From Ornithinimicrobium pekingense DSM 21552 (GTDB lineage Bacteria; Actinomycetota; Actinomycetes; Actinomycetales; Dermatophilaceae): 64,000 bases of DNA. How positions within the stretch are numbered: the stretch's first letter is position 1; each line of letters opens with the position of its first letter. The DNA lies in NCBI RefSeq assembly GCF_000421185.1, contig NZ_ATWJ01000008.1, positions 248,001 to 312,000 of the forward strand. The letters are read 5' to 3'. The position numbers and the translations under genes were made by a program. The notes below the pieces were generated by a model. That model was not told the DNA's origin, ran no database searches, and saw only the letters and a list, made by a program, of their open reading frames with translations. Shown here in pieces: positions 52,813-60,908 of the stretch.

Positions 52813-54084
52813 TCACTCGCCCATCCGCAGGGCGCGGCGCCAGGTCAGGCTGCCCGAGGTGTGCAGCAGGGCCCGCCGGTAGAGGCGGCTGCCGAGCAGG
52901 ATCGTCAGGGCGCAGAACCCGGCGACCAGCGCGAGCGCGAGCGCCGGCTCCCACCAGGAGACGTCGCCCTCGAGGATGCGCATGGGCATGAGCAGGGTCG
53001 ACAGGACCGGCACGAAGGAGGCGACCTCGCGCCAGACGCCGTCGAGGTTGATCGCCCCGAAGATGGCCACGACCAGCACCATCGTCAGCGGCATCGTCGT
53101 CGACTGCAGGTCCTCGGTGCGGGAGGCCAGCGCCCCCGCCGCGGCCCACACGCAGGCCAGGGCGAGGAAGCCCAGGAGGAAGAAGGGCAGGTACCACCCC
53201 AGGGCCTCGGCCATCCCGGGCAGGGCGACGTCGAGGTCGGTGAAGGTCAGCCCGACCAGCGCCGCGGCGACGATGAGCGCCATCTGGCCGACGGCCATGA
53301 GGGTGTTGCCCAGGACCTTGCCCAGCAGCAGGTGCCGCACGGGGATCGCGGCGGCCAGGATCTCCACGATCCGCGACTGCTTCTCCTCGACCACGCTGCT
53401 GGCGATCTGCATACCGAACATCAGGGCCGCGATGTAGAACACCATCGCGAACCCGAGGCCGACGACGAACAGCATGCCCTCGGCCATGGCGCCGTCCTGG
53501 CTCCCGACGTCGACGGTCGTCAGGACCGTGCCCGCCGTGAGCTCGGCCATGCTGGTGCCCGCCTGCTCGGCGTTGGCGGCGAGCGCCTCGGCCCGCACGG
53601 TGTCGGCGAGGGCCGAGGTCAGCCGCAGCGGCGGCTCGCCGTCGCTGAGCACCTCCCAGGCCCCGTCCGCGCCGACCAGGGCGACGTCGGCGTCTCCCTC
53701 GACGACCGCGTCCTCGGCGGCGGACCGGTCGGCCACCGGCTCGGTGAGGACCGTGACCTCCTCCTGCCCGCTCATCGAGGGGGCGCCGGAGACGGCGGGC
53801 GCGGCGCGCTCCACGAGGGCGGCGCCCGTGGCGTCGGTGACGGCGACGCGGTACTCCGTGCCGCCGCCGCCCAGGAGCGCCGGCACGACCATCGCGCCGA
53901 GCAGGAGCACCACGGTCAGGACGGTGCCCAGGACGAACGTCTTGTCGGTGAGCCGCACGCGGATCTCCCGCGCCATAACCAGGGTCCAGGGTGCGCGGGG
54001 CGGCGTGACGGAGGGGTGGTCGGGGACGCGGGCGCGGTCCGCCTGCGGCGGTGCGACGTCGGGGTGCTCACGGGTGGTGCTCAC
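52813..54084 (-). CDS. ABC-2 type transporter permease (NatB/YhaP-like)
   Basis: A 423-residue permease. A first helix (FVLGTVLTVVLLLGAMVVPALL near 52-73) is followed by an outside domain of about 150 residues, then five to six helices in the C-terminal half (AEGMLFVVGLGFAMVFYIAALMFGMQIASSVVEEKQSRIVEILAA is the characteristic region). This is the NatB-type layout for sodium or drug/peptide export. The GTG start at 54084 overlaps the ATPase stop by four bases. Downstream of a two-component system. Confidence 0.85.
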   Translation of the reverse strand: MSTTREHPDVAPPQADRARVPDHPSVTPPRAPWTLVMAREIRVRLTDKTFVLGTVLTVVLLLGAMVVPALLGGGGTEYRVAVTDATGAALVERAAPAVSGAPSMSGQEEVTVLTEPVADRSAAEDAVVEGDADVALVGADGAWEVLSDGEPPLRLTSALADTVRAEALAANAEQAGTSMAELTAGTVLTTVDVGSQDGAMAEGMLFVVGLGFAMVFYIAALMFGMQIASSVVEEKQSRIVEILAAAIPVRHLLLGKVLGNTLMAVGQMALIVAAALVGLTFTDLDVALPGMAEALGWYLPFFLLGFLALACVWAAAGALASRTEDLQSTTMPLTMVLVVAIFGAINLDGVWREVASFVPVLSTLLMPMRILEGDVSWWEPALALALVAGFCALTILLGSRLYRRALLHTSGSLTWRRALRMGE

Positions 54085-54965
54085 GACACGGCCACCTCTC
54101 GGTAGATCTCGGACAGGGAGGGGACGACCCGGCTGAACTCCCGGACGCCACCGCGGGCGACGGCGTCGACGAGGAGCCGCTCGGCGACCTGCTCGTCGGC
54201 GGGCTGGACCAGGGCGCTGGGCCCGTCGAGGTCGACCACCTCGACACCGGGGACCCCGCGCACCCACCCGGTGTCGCCGGTGGTGGTCAGCCGGTAGCGC
54301 AGCGGGGCGGTGGCCCGTAGCTGCTCGGAGGTGCCCTGCGCGACGACGCGGCCCTGGTGCAGCACGACGATGGCGTCGCAGAGCCGGTCGACGAGGTCGA
54401 GCTGGTGGGAGCTGAAGAGGACCGGCACGCCGCGCGCGGTGTACTCCCGCAGCAGGGCGCTCATCTGGTCGACCGCCGCGGGGTCGAGGCCGGAGAACGG
54501 CTCGTCGAGGACGAGGAGCACGGGGTCGCCCAGGACCGAGGCGATGATCTGGGCACGCTGCTGGTTGCCCAGCGAGAGGGTCTCCAGCTTGTCCTTGAGC
54601 CGCTCCCCCAGGCCGAAGCGCTCGAGCAGCTCGGTGGAGCGGGCGCGGGCCGCGGTGGCGGTCATCCCGTGCAGCTGGCCCAGGTAGGTCAGCTGCGCCA
54701 GCACCGGCTGCTTGGGGTAGAGGCCCCGCTCCTCCGGCATGTAGCCGAAGCGGCTGCGGTCGGCGGCCGTGACCGGCCTGCCCTGCCACAGGACGGTGCC
54801 GGCGGTCGGTGCCAGCACCCCCATGACCATCCGCATCGTGGTCGTCTTGCCCGCGCCGTTGCCGCCGACGAAGCCGACCATCGCGCCGTCCGGCACGGCA
54901 AAGCCCACCTCGTCCACGGCGAGGTGGTCGCCATACCTGCGCGTGAGCCCCTGGAGCTCGAGCAT
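54081..54965 (-). CDS. ABC transporter ATP-binding protein (NatA-like)
   Basis: A 294-residue ATPase: Walker A GGNGAGKTT, signature LSLGNQQRAQII (a LSLGN variant of LSGGQ), Walker B VLLVLDEPFSGLDP and H-loop FSSHQLD. The C-terminal extension of about 70 residues is as in NatA/CcmA-type exporters. GGAGG lies five bases before ATG 54965. It forms a transporter with the permease that overlaps its 3' end. Confidence 0.9.
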   Translation of the reverse strand: MLELQGLTRRYGDHLAVDEVGFAVPDGAMVGFVGGNGAGKTTTMRMVMGVLAPTAGTVLWQGRPVTAADRSRFGYMPEERGLYPKQPVLAQLTYLGQLHGMTATAARARSTELLERFGLGERLKDKLETLSLGNQQRAQIIASVLGDPVLLVLDEPFSGLDPAAVDQMSALLREYTARGVPVLFSSHQLDLVDRLCDAIVVLHQGRVVAQGTSEQLRATAPLRYRLTTTGDTGWVRGVPGVEVVDLDGPSALVQPADEQVAERLLVDAVARGGVREFSRVVPSLSEIYREVAVS

Positions 54966-55019
54966 CGCATCCTCCGTCGTGTCGGTCCGTTACCCCACCC
55001 ACGCTAGGCACCGCGGCGT

Positions 55020-55036
55020 CCGGGCACATCGCCCGG
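55020..55036. terminator. Short hairpin between the response regulator and the ABC ATPase genes
   Basis: CCGGGC (55020-55025) and GCCCGG (55031-55036) with a five-base loop, in the 113-base gap on the minus strand. Weak candidate terminator or attenuator. Confidence 0.3.
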
Positions 55037-55078
55037 CGGTCGGAGATGCGGCCTCCCCCTGCGGACGGAGGGCGGCGC

Positions 55079-55747
55079 TCAGCCGCGCGGGGACACCAGC
55101 CCCGCCTCGTAGGCGGCGATGACGGCCTGCACCCGGTCGCGGACCCCGAGCTTGGCCAGGATGTTGGACACGTGGGTCTTGACGGTCGCCTCGGTCACGA
55201 ACGCCCGGGCGGCGATCTCCCCGTTGGACAGCCCTCGCGCGACCAGCTCGAGCATCTCGCGCTCCCGGTGGGTCAGGACGGGCAGGGGTATGCCGTGCCC
55301 GTCGCCAGGGGGCTCCCCGGCACCCGGGGTGGCCATCCGGGCGATGACCCGGCGCGTGACCTCGGGGGCCAGCAGGGCGTGTCCCTCGGCGACCGCCCGC
55401 ACGGCGTCGACGAGGTCGTCGGGGTCGGAGTTCTTGAGCAGGAACCCGCTGGCCCCGGCCGCGAGCGCCTCGAAGAGGTAGTCGTCCCGGTCGAAGGTGG
55501 TCAGGATGAGGACGCGGACCTCGGGGTGGGCGGCGACGACCTGGCGGGTCGCCTCGATGCCGTCGAGCACGGGCATCTGGACGTCCATGAGCACCACGTC
55601 GGGGCGCAGCGAGACGACGGCCTCCACCGCGCGGGCGCCGTCGGTGACCTGGCCGACGACCTCCAGGTCGTCCTCGACGGACAGGATCATCGCGAACCCC
55701 TGCAGCAGGAGCGGCTGGTCGTCGACCAGCAGCACGCGCACGCTCAT
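55079..55747 (-). CDS. NarL/FixJ-type response regulator
   Basis: A 222-residue regulator. The receiver domain has the acidic pair in LLVDDQP, the phosphoacceptor Asp in VVLMDVQMPVLDG and Lys in LLKNSD. The C-terminal LuxR helix-turn-helix is LTHREREMLELVARGLSNGEIAARAFVTEATVKTHVSNILAKLGV. The ATG start overlaps the kinase stop (ATGA), so they form one pair. The ABC-2 transporter genes right after it are the obvious candidate targets. Confidence 0.93.
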   Translation of the reverse strand: MSVRVLLVDDQPLLLQGFAMILSVEDDLEVVGQVTDGARAVEAVVSLRPDVVLMDVQMPVLDGIEATRQVVAAHPEVRVLILTTFDRDDYLFEALAAGASGFLLKNSDPDDLVDAVRAVAEGHALLAPEVTRRVIARMATPGAGEPPGDGHGIPLPVLTHREREMLELVARGLSNGEIAARAFVTEATVKTHVSNILAKLGVRDRVQAVIAAYEAGLVSPRG

Positions 55748-57141
55748 ACAGCTGCGCCCGCGCCGACGCCCACGCCCGCGGGCTCGCCGTGCGCGCGCAC
55801 GGGGACCCCGTCGAGGGCGCACCACGCCCGCACCCGCCAGCCGGGGCTGCCGGTGCGCGGCCCCGCCTCCACCGCGCCGCCGAGGTGCTCGGTGCGCTCC
55901 CGCATCCCGACCAGCCCCAGACCGGTGCCGGAGGTGCCGACCCGTGCGGTGCCGTCGTCGACGACCTCGACCTCCAGCCGGCCCGCTGGCTCGTCGACCC
56001 GGACGACGGCGTTGGCGTGGCGGGCGGTGGAGTGCCGGTGCACGTTGGCCAGGGCCTCCTGCACGACCCGGTAGGCGGTGAGCTGCACCGGGGGCGGCAC
56101 GCGCTCGGCGGCCCCCTCCGGGGTCTGCACGAGGTGCACGGTGACGGCGCAGGTCGGGGTGCTCGACCGGTCGGCGAGCGCCGGCAGGTCGGCCAGGGTG
56201 GGCTGCGGGCGGCGGCCGCCCCCGTCCTCCTCCTCGGGCCGGGCGCCGCCGGAGGCGAGCTCACCGCTGCGCAGGGTGCCGACGAGGTCGCGCATCTGGG
56301 TGACCGCCTCGCGGGAGGCCTGCTCGACCGTGCCCAGCGCCGTGCTGGCGGCCTGGGGGTCGCGCTCCATGACCCGCCGGGCGGCGGCGGCCTGCACCCC
56401 CATGACGGAGACGTGGTGGGCGACGACGTCGTGCAGCTCGCGGGCGATGCGCAGCCGCTCGGCGACCACGGCCTGGTCGCGCAGCCGCACGGACTGCTCG
56501 CTGATGGTCTGCGCCTGCTCCACGACGCGGGCGGTGTTGCGGGCGCCGTTCCAGGCCAGCTGGCCCAGCACGATCGCACCGCCGAAGAACAGCACGTTGT
56601 TGAGCACCATGAAGCCGGCGACCGCGGCGGGGACGTCGAAGAGCCCGATCTGCTCGGGGACGTCCTCGGCGAACATCGCGGTGAGCTGCTGCATACCGGT
56701 GCCGATCGCGTAGGACCAGGCCACCCAGGCGACCATCAGCGCCACGACCAGCCCGATCGCCGCCAGCAGCATCCGGCGGTCCCGCGCCCAGGCCACACCG
56801 GAGAAGATGAGGAAGAAGTAGAGGACCTGCATGGGCAGGGTGCTCATCGTCATCGGCAGCAGGACGCCGAGCAGCAGCATGTGCACGCCGACGACGGCGG
56901 TCACCACGACGGGGTGGCTGCGCCGGACCAGCACGAGGGCGGCGAGGGAGAGCATCCCGACGTACTGCCAGGCGGTCCCGTGCGGCTCCTCGGTGAAGGC
57001 GCCGAGGCTGCGCATCAGCTCGGCCCCGACGGCGACCACCGCGGCGGCCGCGACCGCCAGGCGCACGTCCTGGGCCTCCGCCACCCGTGGACGGGGCCGG
57101 ACCCACACCTCGTCGATCCCGAACCACCGCTCCACGCTCAT
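55744..57141 (-). CDS. Sensor histidine kinase (DesK/NarX-like, HisKA_3)
   Basis: A 465-residue kinase. About six membrane helices make up the N-terminal sensor (from DVRLAVAAAAVVAVGAELM near 27 to about 200), with no sizable outside domain, suggesting sensing within the membrane. The phosphoacceptor helix is RLRIARELHDVVAHHVSVMGVQ (His near 233), and a HATPase_c domain closes the protein (VQEALANVHRHS, then GTSGTGLGLVGMRERTEHLGG). ATG 57141 is six bases after TACCCT. Confidence 0.92.
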   Translation of the reverse strand: MSVERWFGIDEVWVRPRPRVAEAQDVRLAVAAAAVVAVGAELMRSLGAFTEEPHGTAWQYVGMLSLAALVLVRRSHPVVVTAVVGVHMLLLGVLLPMTMSTLPMQVLYFFLIFSGVAWARDRRMLLAAIGLVVALMVAWVAWSYAIGTGMQQLTAMFAEDVPEQIGLFDVPAAVAGFMVLNNVLFFGGAIVLGQLAWNGARNTARVVEQAQTISEQSVRLRDQAVVAERLRIARELHDVVAHHVSVMGVQAAAARRVMERDPQAASTALGTVEQASREAVTQMRDLVGTLRSGELASGGARPEEEDGGGRRPQPTLADLPALADRSSTPTCAVTVHLVQTPEGAAERVPPPVQLTAYRVVQEALANVHRHSTARHANAVVRVDEPAGRLEVEVVDDGTARVGTSGTGLGLVGMRERTEHLGGAVEAGPRTGSPGWRVRAWCALDGVPVRAHGEPAGVGVGAGAAV

Positions 57142-57147
57142 CCCTCC

Positions 57148-57153
57148 AGGGTA
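57148..57153 (-). promoter_or_regulatory. -10 element TACCCT for the histidine kinase gene (leaderless)
   Basis: On the minus strand TACCCT is six bases before ATG 57141; the spacer is GGAGGG, which could also help ribosome binding. Confidence 0.5.
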
Positions 57154-57237
57154 GGCAGCCACGGGGCCCGGGCGCCTCCGACCCAGGTGGGAGATCGCGG
57201 CGGGAAGGTCGCACCGGCGACGGACGTTGGAAGGGCC

Positions 57238-57603
57238 ATGGACCTGGAGCAGACCCGGACCGCCGTCGCGGCCGCGCGCGAGCGCGCCACCCAGCGGTGG
57301 GCCCGGCTCGCCGGTCCCTCGACGTGCCGCCTGGACGGGCCGGACGCGCAGCGGCTGGCGGCCAAGGAGGCCGAGGGCGCGGTGCAGGCGCTGCGGCTGG
57401 CGGGCACGCTGCTGGACGCGGGCTCCGCCGACGGCACGGCCGACCGGCTCGAGGCGGCACGCCGCCGGTGGCTCGCCACCCCGGCGGGGCGCGGTCCGCT
57501 GGCCGAGGCCTACCTCGCCGGCGGGACCGACGCCCTCGACCGGGTCGCGGCCGAGGTCGCTCAGGCGTGCGGGGGCCGCAGCACCTTCGAGCCGCCCAGA
57601 TAG
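57238..57603 (+). CDS. Small uncharacterised helical protein
   Basis: A 121-residue soluble protein, rich in Ala, Arg, Glu and Leu, predicted mostly helical ([41 protein letters not shown]). Third codon positions are almost all G/C, which supports a real gene. No family is recognised. GGAAGGG precedes ATG 57238. Its last 43 bases overlap the 3' end of serS on the other strand, an unusually long convergent overlap. Confidence 0.6.
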   Translation: MDLEQTRTAVAAARERATQRWARLAGPSTCRLDGPDAQRLAAKEAEGAVQALRLAGTLLDAGSADGTADRLEAARRRWLATPAGRGPLAEAYLAGGTDALDRVAAEVAQACGGRSTFEPPR

Positions 57604-58844
57604 GGCTGCAGCGCCTCCGGGACGACGACCGACCCGTCGGCCTGCTGGTGGTTCTCCAGCAGCGCGATGATCGGGCGCGTGCTCGTCAGCGCGGTGCCGT
57701 TGAGCGTCGCGACGGTGCGCGTGCCGCTGCCGTTCGGGTCGCGCTCGCGGGTGCCGAGCCGGCGGGCCTGGTAGGTCGTGCAGTTGGAGGTGGAGGTCAG
57801 CTCGCGGTAGGCCCCCTGCGTGGGGATCCACGCCTCGCAGTCGTACTTGCGGGCCGCCGGGCCGCCCAGGTCGCCCGCAGCCACGTCGATGACGCGGTAG
57901 GGCAGCTCGAGGGCGTCGAGGATGCGGCGCTCGACCCGCAGCAGGTTGGCGTGCTCGGCCTCGGCGTCCTCGACGCGGCAGTAGACGAACATCTCGGTCT
58001 TGGTGAACTGGTGCACCCGGAAGATGCCGCGGGTGTCCTTGCCGTAGGACCCCGCCTCCCGCCGGTAGCAGGTGGAGGTCGCGGCATACCGCAGCGACCC
58101 GGCCGACAGGTCGAGGATCTCGTCGGCGTGCAGCCCGGCGAGCGCGACCTCGGAGGTGCCGGTGAGGTAGAGGTCGTCGGCCTCGAGGCGGTAGACCTCG
58201 TCGGCGTGGGCGTCGAGGAAGCCGGCCCCCGCCATGGCCTCCGGCCGCACCAGGGTCGGCGGGACCACGGGCACGAAGCCCTCCTCCTGGGCGACGTGCT
58301 GAGCGAAGGCCATGAGCGCGTGCTCGAGGCGGGCGCCCAGGCCCATCAGGTAGTAGAAGCGGGCTCCGGAGACCTTGGCGCCGCGGGCGGTGTCGATCGC
58401 GTGGTGCAGCTCGCCGAGCTCGAGGTGGTCGCGCGGCGCGAAGCCCTCCGCAGCGAAGTCGCGCGGCGTGCCGACCTCCTCGAGAACGACGTAGTCGTCC
58501 TCGCCGCCGACCGGGACACCGTCCTTGACGACGTTGCCGATCCGGCGCAGCGCGGACTCGCGCTCCTGCTCGGCCTGGCCGGCCTCGGCCTCCAGCGCCT
58601 TGACGCGGGCCGCGAGGTCCTTGACCTCGGCCAGCAGCGCCTGCTTCTGCTCGCCCTGGGCCTGCGCGACCTTCTTGCCGAAGGCCTTCTGCTCGGCCCG
58701 GGCGGACTCGAACCCGGCCAGCGCGGCGCGGTAGCGCTCGTCGGCGGACAGCACCACGTCGACCACCCCGGGGTCCTCGCCGCGCGCCTGCTGCGAGGCA
58801 CGCACGCGCTCGGGGTCGTCACGGAGCTCACGGAGGTCGATCAT
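57561..58844 (-). CDS. serS: Seryl-tRNA synthetase
   Basis: A 427-residue class II synthetase that charges tRNA-Ser. The N-terminal coiled-coil arm ([59 protein letters not shown] region, about 35-100) recognises the tRNA long arm. Motif 2 [30 protein letters not shown] and motif 3 [19 protein letters not shown] are present. Length matches the family. ATG 58844 is seven bases after TAGGCT. Confidence 0.95.
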   Translation of the reverse strand: MIDLRELRDDPERVRASQQARGEDPGVVDVVLSADERYRAALAGFESARAEQKAFGKKVAQAQGEQKQALLAEVKDLAARVKALEAEAGQAEQERESALRRIGNVVKDGVPVGGEDDYVVLEEVGTPRDFAAEGFAPRDHLELGELHHAIDTARGAKVSGARFYYLMGLGARLEHALMAFAQHVAQEEGFVPVVPPTLVRPEAMAGAGFLDAHADEVYRLEADDLYLTGTSEVALAGLHADEILDLSAGSLRYAATSTCYRREAGSYGKDTRGIFRVHQFTKTEMFVYCRVEDAEAEHANLLRVERRILDALELPYRVIDVAAGDLGGPAARKYDCEAWIPTQGAYRELTSTSNCTTYQARRLGTRERDPNGSGTRTVATLNGTALTSTRPIIALLENHQQADGSVVVPEALQPYLGGSKVLRPPHA

Positions 58845-58851
58845 GCAGGCC

Positions 58852-58857
58852 AGCCTA
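58852..58857 (-). promoter_or_regulatory. -10 element TAGGCT for serS (leaderless)
   Basis: On the minus strand TAGGCT is seven bases before ATG 58844. Confidence 0.5.
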
Positions 58858-58927
58858 CTGGCCCGGCACCGCGCGGCCCCGCTCCCGGCCGGGCGGCTCC
58901 GGCTGCGCGCGGCCGCGGGCGGGCGGC

Positions 58928-58933
58928 TACGGT
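58928..58933 (+). promoter_or_regulatory. -10 element TACGGT for the small membrane protein gene (leaderless)
   Basis: TACGGT, seven bases, ATG 58941; the start codon is part of a GGGTATGG motif. Confidence 0.45.
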
Positions 58934-58940
58934 TGCGGGT

Positions 58941-59180
58941 ATGGAGAGCGAAGCGAGCTGGGCGATGCTCGCCCTCGCCCTGGGTCTGGTGCTGGCACTC
59001 ACCGCCGTCGTCATCTGGCTGTCGGTGACGGAGGTGCGGGCGGTCCGCCCGGCGCCGGCCACCGTCCGTCCTGGGCGGGGCCGGGCACGGGGGATGCGGC
59101 AGGGTGCGGCGGCCAAGGCCGACCGTCTCGAGGCCGACGACGAGCGTGGCAGCGGCACCGGCGACGGGCGGAGCGCGTGA
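58941..59180 (+). CDS. Small single-pass membrane protein
   Basis: A 79-residue protein with one membrane helix ([21 protein letters not shown], about 9-29) and an Arg/Ala/Gly-rich positively charged C-terminus of about 45 residues, probably cytosolic. No family is recognised. Its stop overlaps the GTG start of the diacylglycerol-kinase-like gene (GTGA), so the two are translated together and may cooperate at the membrane. Confidence 0.65.
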   Translation: MESEASWAMLALALGLVLALTAVVIWLSVTEVRAVRPAPATVRPGRGRARGMRQGAAAKADRLEADDERGSGTGDGRSA

Positions 59181-60316
59181 GCGACCGGCCGGAGGGGGCC
59201 TCCCGTCGCGCCGCCGTCATCGTCAACCCGACGAAGTTCGAGGACGCCGGGCGGGTGCGCCGCAAGGTCACCGAGATCTGCCACCGGCACGGCTGGGCCG
59301 ACCCGCTGTGGCTGGAGACGACCGCCGAGGACACCGGGGTCGGCCAGACCCAGGAGGCGCTGGCTGCCGGTGTCGACCTCATCTGCCCGCTGGGCGGTGA
59401 CGGCACGGTGCGGACCGTCGGCGCCGAGCTGGCCGGGCACGACGTGCCGATGGGCCTGCTGCCCGCGGGCACCGGCAACCTGCTCGCACGAAACCTCGAG
59501 CTGCCCCACGACTCGCTGGAGCGGTGCCTGACGATCGCGCTGACCGGTCAGGACGCGTGGATCGACACCTGCTGGCTCGACCTGGTGCGCCCGACGAGCG
59601 CCCAGCTCGCGGCCCGCTTCGAGGACGACGACGACCCGGCCGAGAACGTCGACATGGACGACGCCGTCGACGACCGCACCTCCGAGCAGGTGCGCGAGGA
59701 GCACACCTTCCTGGTGATGGCCGGTCTGGGCTTCGACGCCGAGGTGATGGCCGGGGTGCCCGAGCGCCTCAAGGCCAGGGTGGGCTGGCTGGCCTACCTC
59801 GTCGCAGGCCTGCGCCACCTCAAGGGTCCGCAGTTCACCGTGGCGGTCAAGGTCGACGGCACCGAGACCTTCACCCGGCGGGTGCGCAGCGTGATGGTCG
59901 GCAACGTCGGCAAGCTGCAGGGCGGCATGGAGCTGCTGCCCGACGCGCTCGCGGACGACGGCAGCGTCGACGCCGTGCTGCTCTCCCCCGAGGGCATCGT
60001 GGGCTGGGCCGCGACCCTCGGGCAGCTGGTGACGCGCCACCGCATCGGCCACTCGCGCGTCGACCACGTGCAGGGCCAGGAGGTCCGGGTGGTCTCGGAC
60101 AAGCCGGTCGAGATCGAGATCGACGGCGACACCCTCGGCTCGGCGATCGCCATGCGCGTGGTGGTCCAGCCCGGGAGCCTCCTCGTGCGCATCCCGGAGG
60201 GGGGCCGACGCGGTGCGCGTCGCGAGATCGACGTCCTCAGCGACGCCGAGCACCAGCCGCTGACCCACGGCCGCGGCCACCCGCACCACGACGACCAGGT
60301 CAGTCACGCCGACTGA
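59177..60316 (+). CDS. Diacylglycerol kinase family lipid kinase (YegS/DgkB-like)
   Basis: A 379-residue lipid kinase. Motifs are [14 protein letters not shown] at the N-terminus, the nucleotide site [32 protein letters not shown] and, in the second domain, [14 protein letters not shown]. An acidic insert ([19 protein letters not shown], about 153-171) interrupts the usual sequence. It should phosphorylate diacylglycerol or a related membrane lipid. It is coupled to the small membrane protein upstream. Confidence 0.87.
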   Translation: MSDRPEGASRRAAVIVNPTKFEDAGRVRRKVTEICHRHGWADPLWLETTAEDTGVGQTQEALAAGVDLICPLGGDGTVRTVGAELAGHDVPMGLLPAGTGNLLARNLELPHDSLERCLTIALTGQDAWIDTCWLDLVRPTSAQLAARFEDDDDPAENVDMDDAVDDRTSEQVREEHTFLVMAGLGFDAEVMAGVPERLKARVGWLAYLVAGLRHLKGPQFTVAVKVDGTETFTRRVRSVMVGNVGKLQGGMELLPDALADDGSVDAVLLSPEGIVGWAATLGQLVTRHRIGHSRVDHVQGQEVRVVSDKPVEIEIDGDTLGSAIAMRVVVQPGSLLVRIPEGGRRGARREIDVLSDAEHQPLTHGRGHPHHDDQVSHAD

Positions 60317-60345
60317 GCCGGCCGGGGGCGGGTGCCTCAGTCGGC
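60308..60345. terminator. Palindrome containing both stop codons of converging genes
   Basis: GCCGACTGAG (60308-60317) and its exact complement (60336-60345), loop of 18 G-rich bases. Both proteins end in Ala-Asp encoded by the arms. Likely a bidirectional terminator. Confidence 0.6.
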
Positions 60346-60786
60346 GCTGCCGGTCCTGGCCGCGTCCAGCGCCTGCCGCTCCTCAGGGGTGAGGACGACC
60401 TCGGAGTCGCCGCCGACGACCCCCTTGGCGTAGGTGCGGCTCTCCCCGCGCGCGTGGATGGAGCTGATGACCATCCCGTCGCCGGCGTCGTCGACGAGCG
60501 CCGCGCTGAACGACATCCGCCCGCCCATGTCGCCGAAGGCGTCGTAGCGGACCACCGCCACGTGCCGCAGCGCCTCGCCCAGCGCACCACGGACCCGCTC
60601 CACCTCGGTCTCGAGGGCGGCCAGCCGCTCGCCCTCCGGCGTCGCCGGCGCCCCGGCCTCCAGGAGCCGGGCCAGCCTGCGGTCGACCACGCGCAGCCGC
60701 CGCCAGGCCACCACGGCGAGCAGCAGCGCCAGCAGCGCCACGCCCACCGCGGTCCAGGTCAGCAGCTGGGGGTCGAGTCGGTCCAC
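60337..60786 (-). CDS. DUF4446 family membrane protein
   Basis: A 149-residue protein with one N-terminal helix (LLTWTAVGVALLALLLAVVAWRRL, about 8-31), a short coiled coil (LARLLEAGAPATPEGERLAALETEVERVRGAL), then the conserved DUF4446 core VAVVRYDAFGDMGGRMSFSAALVDDAGDGMVISSIHAR. The function of the family is unknown. The GTG start at 60786 is six bases after TACCCT. Divergent from the large membrane protein gene. Confidence 0.87.
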   Translation of the reverse strand: MDRLDPQLLTWTAVGVALLALLLAVVAWRRLRVVDRRLARLLEAGAPATPEGERLAALETEVERVRGALGEALRHVAVVRYDAFGDMGGRMSFSAALVDDAGDGMVISSIHARGESRTYAKGVVGGDSEVVLTPEERQALDAARTGSAD

Positions 60787-60792
60787 GACCCG

Positions 60793-60798
60793 AGGGTA
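60793..60798 (-). promoter_or_regulatory. -10 element TACCCT for the DUF4446 gene (leaderless)
   Basis: On the minus strand TACCCT is six bases before GTG 60786; part of a GGCATACCC motif. Confidence 0.5.
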
Positions 60799-60908
60799 TG
60801 CCGTGCACGCCCGCCCTCCCCGCACGCCGCCCTGTCGGCGTCCAGGCTGCGTCGACCGGGCCGTGACACGATGCTGACTCCCAGATGCGACGGCGAGAGG
60901 ACGGGTGG

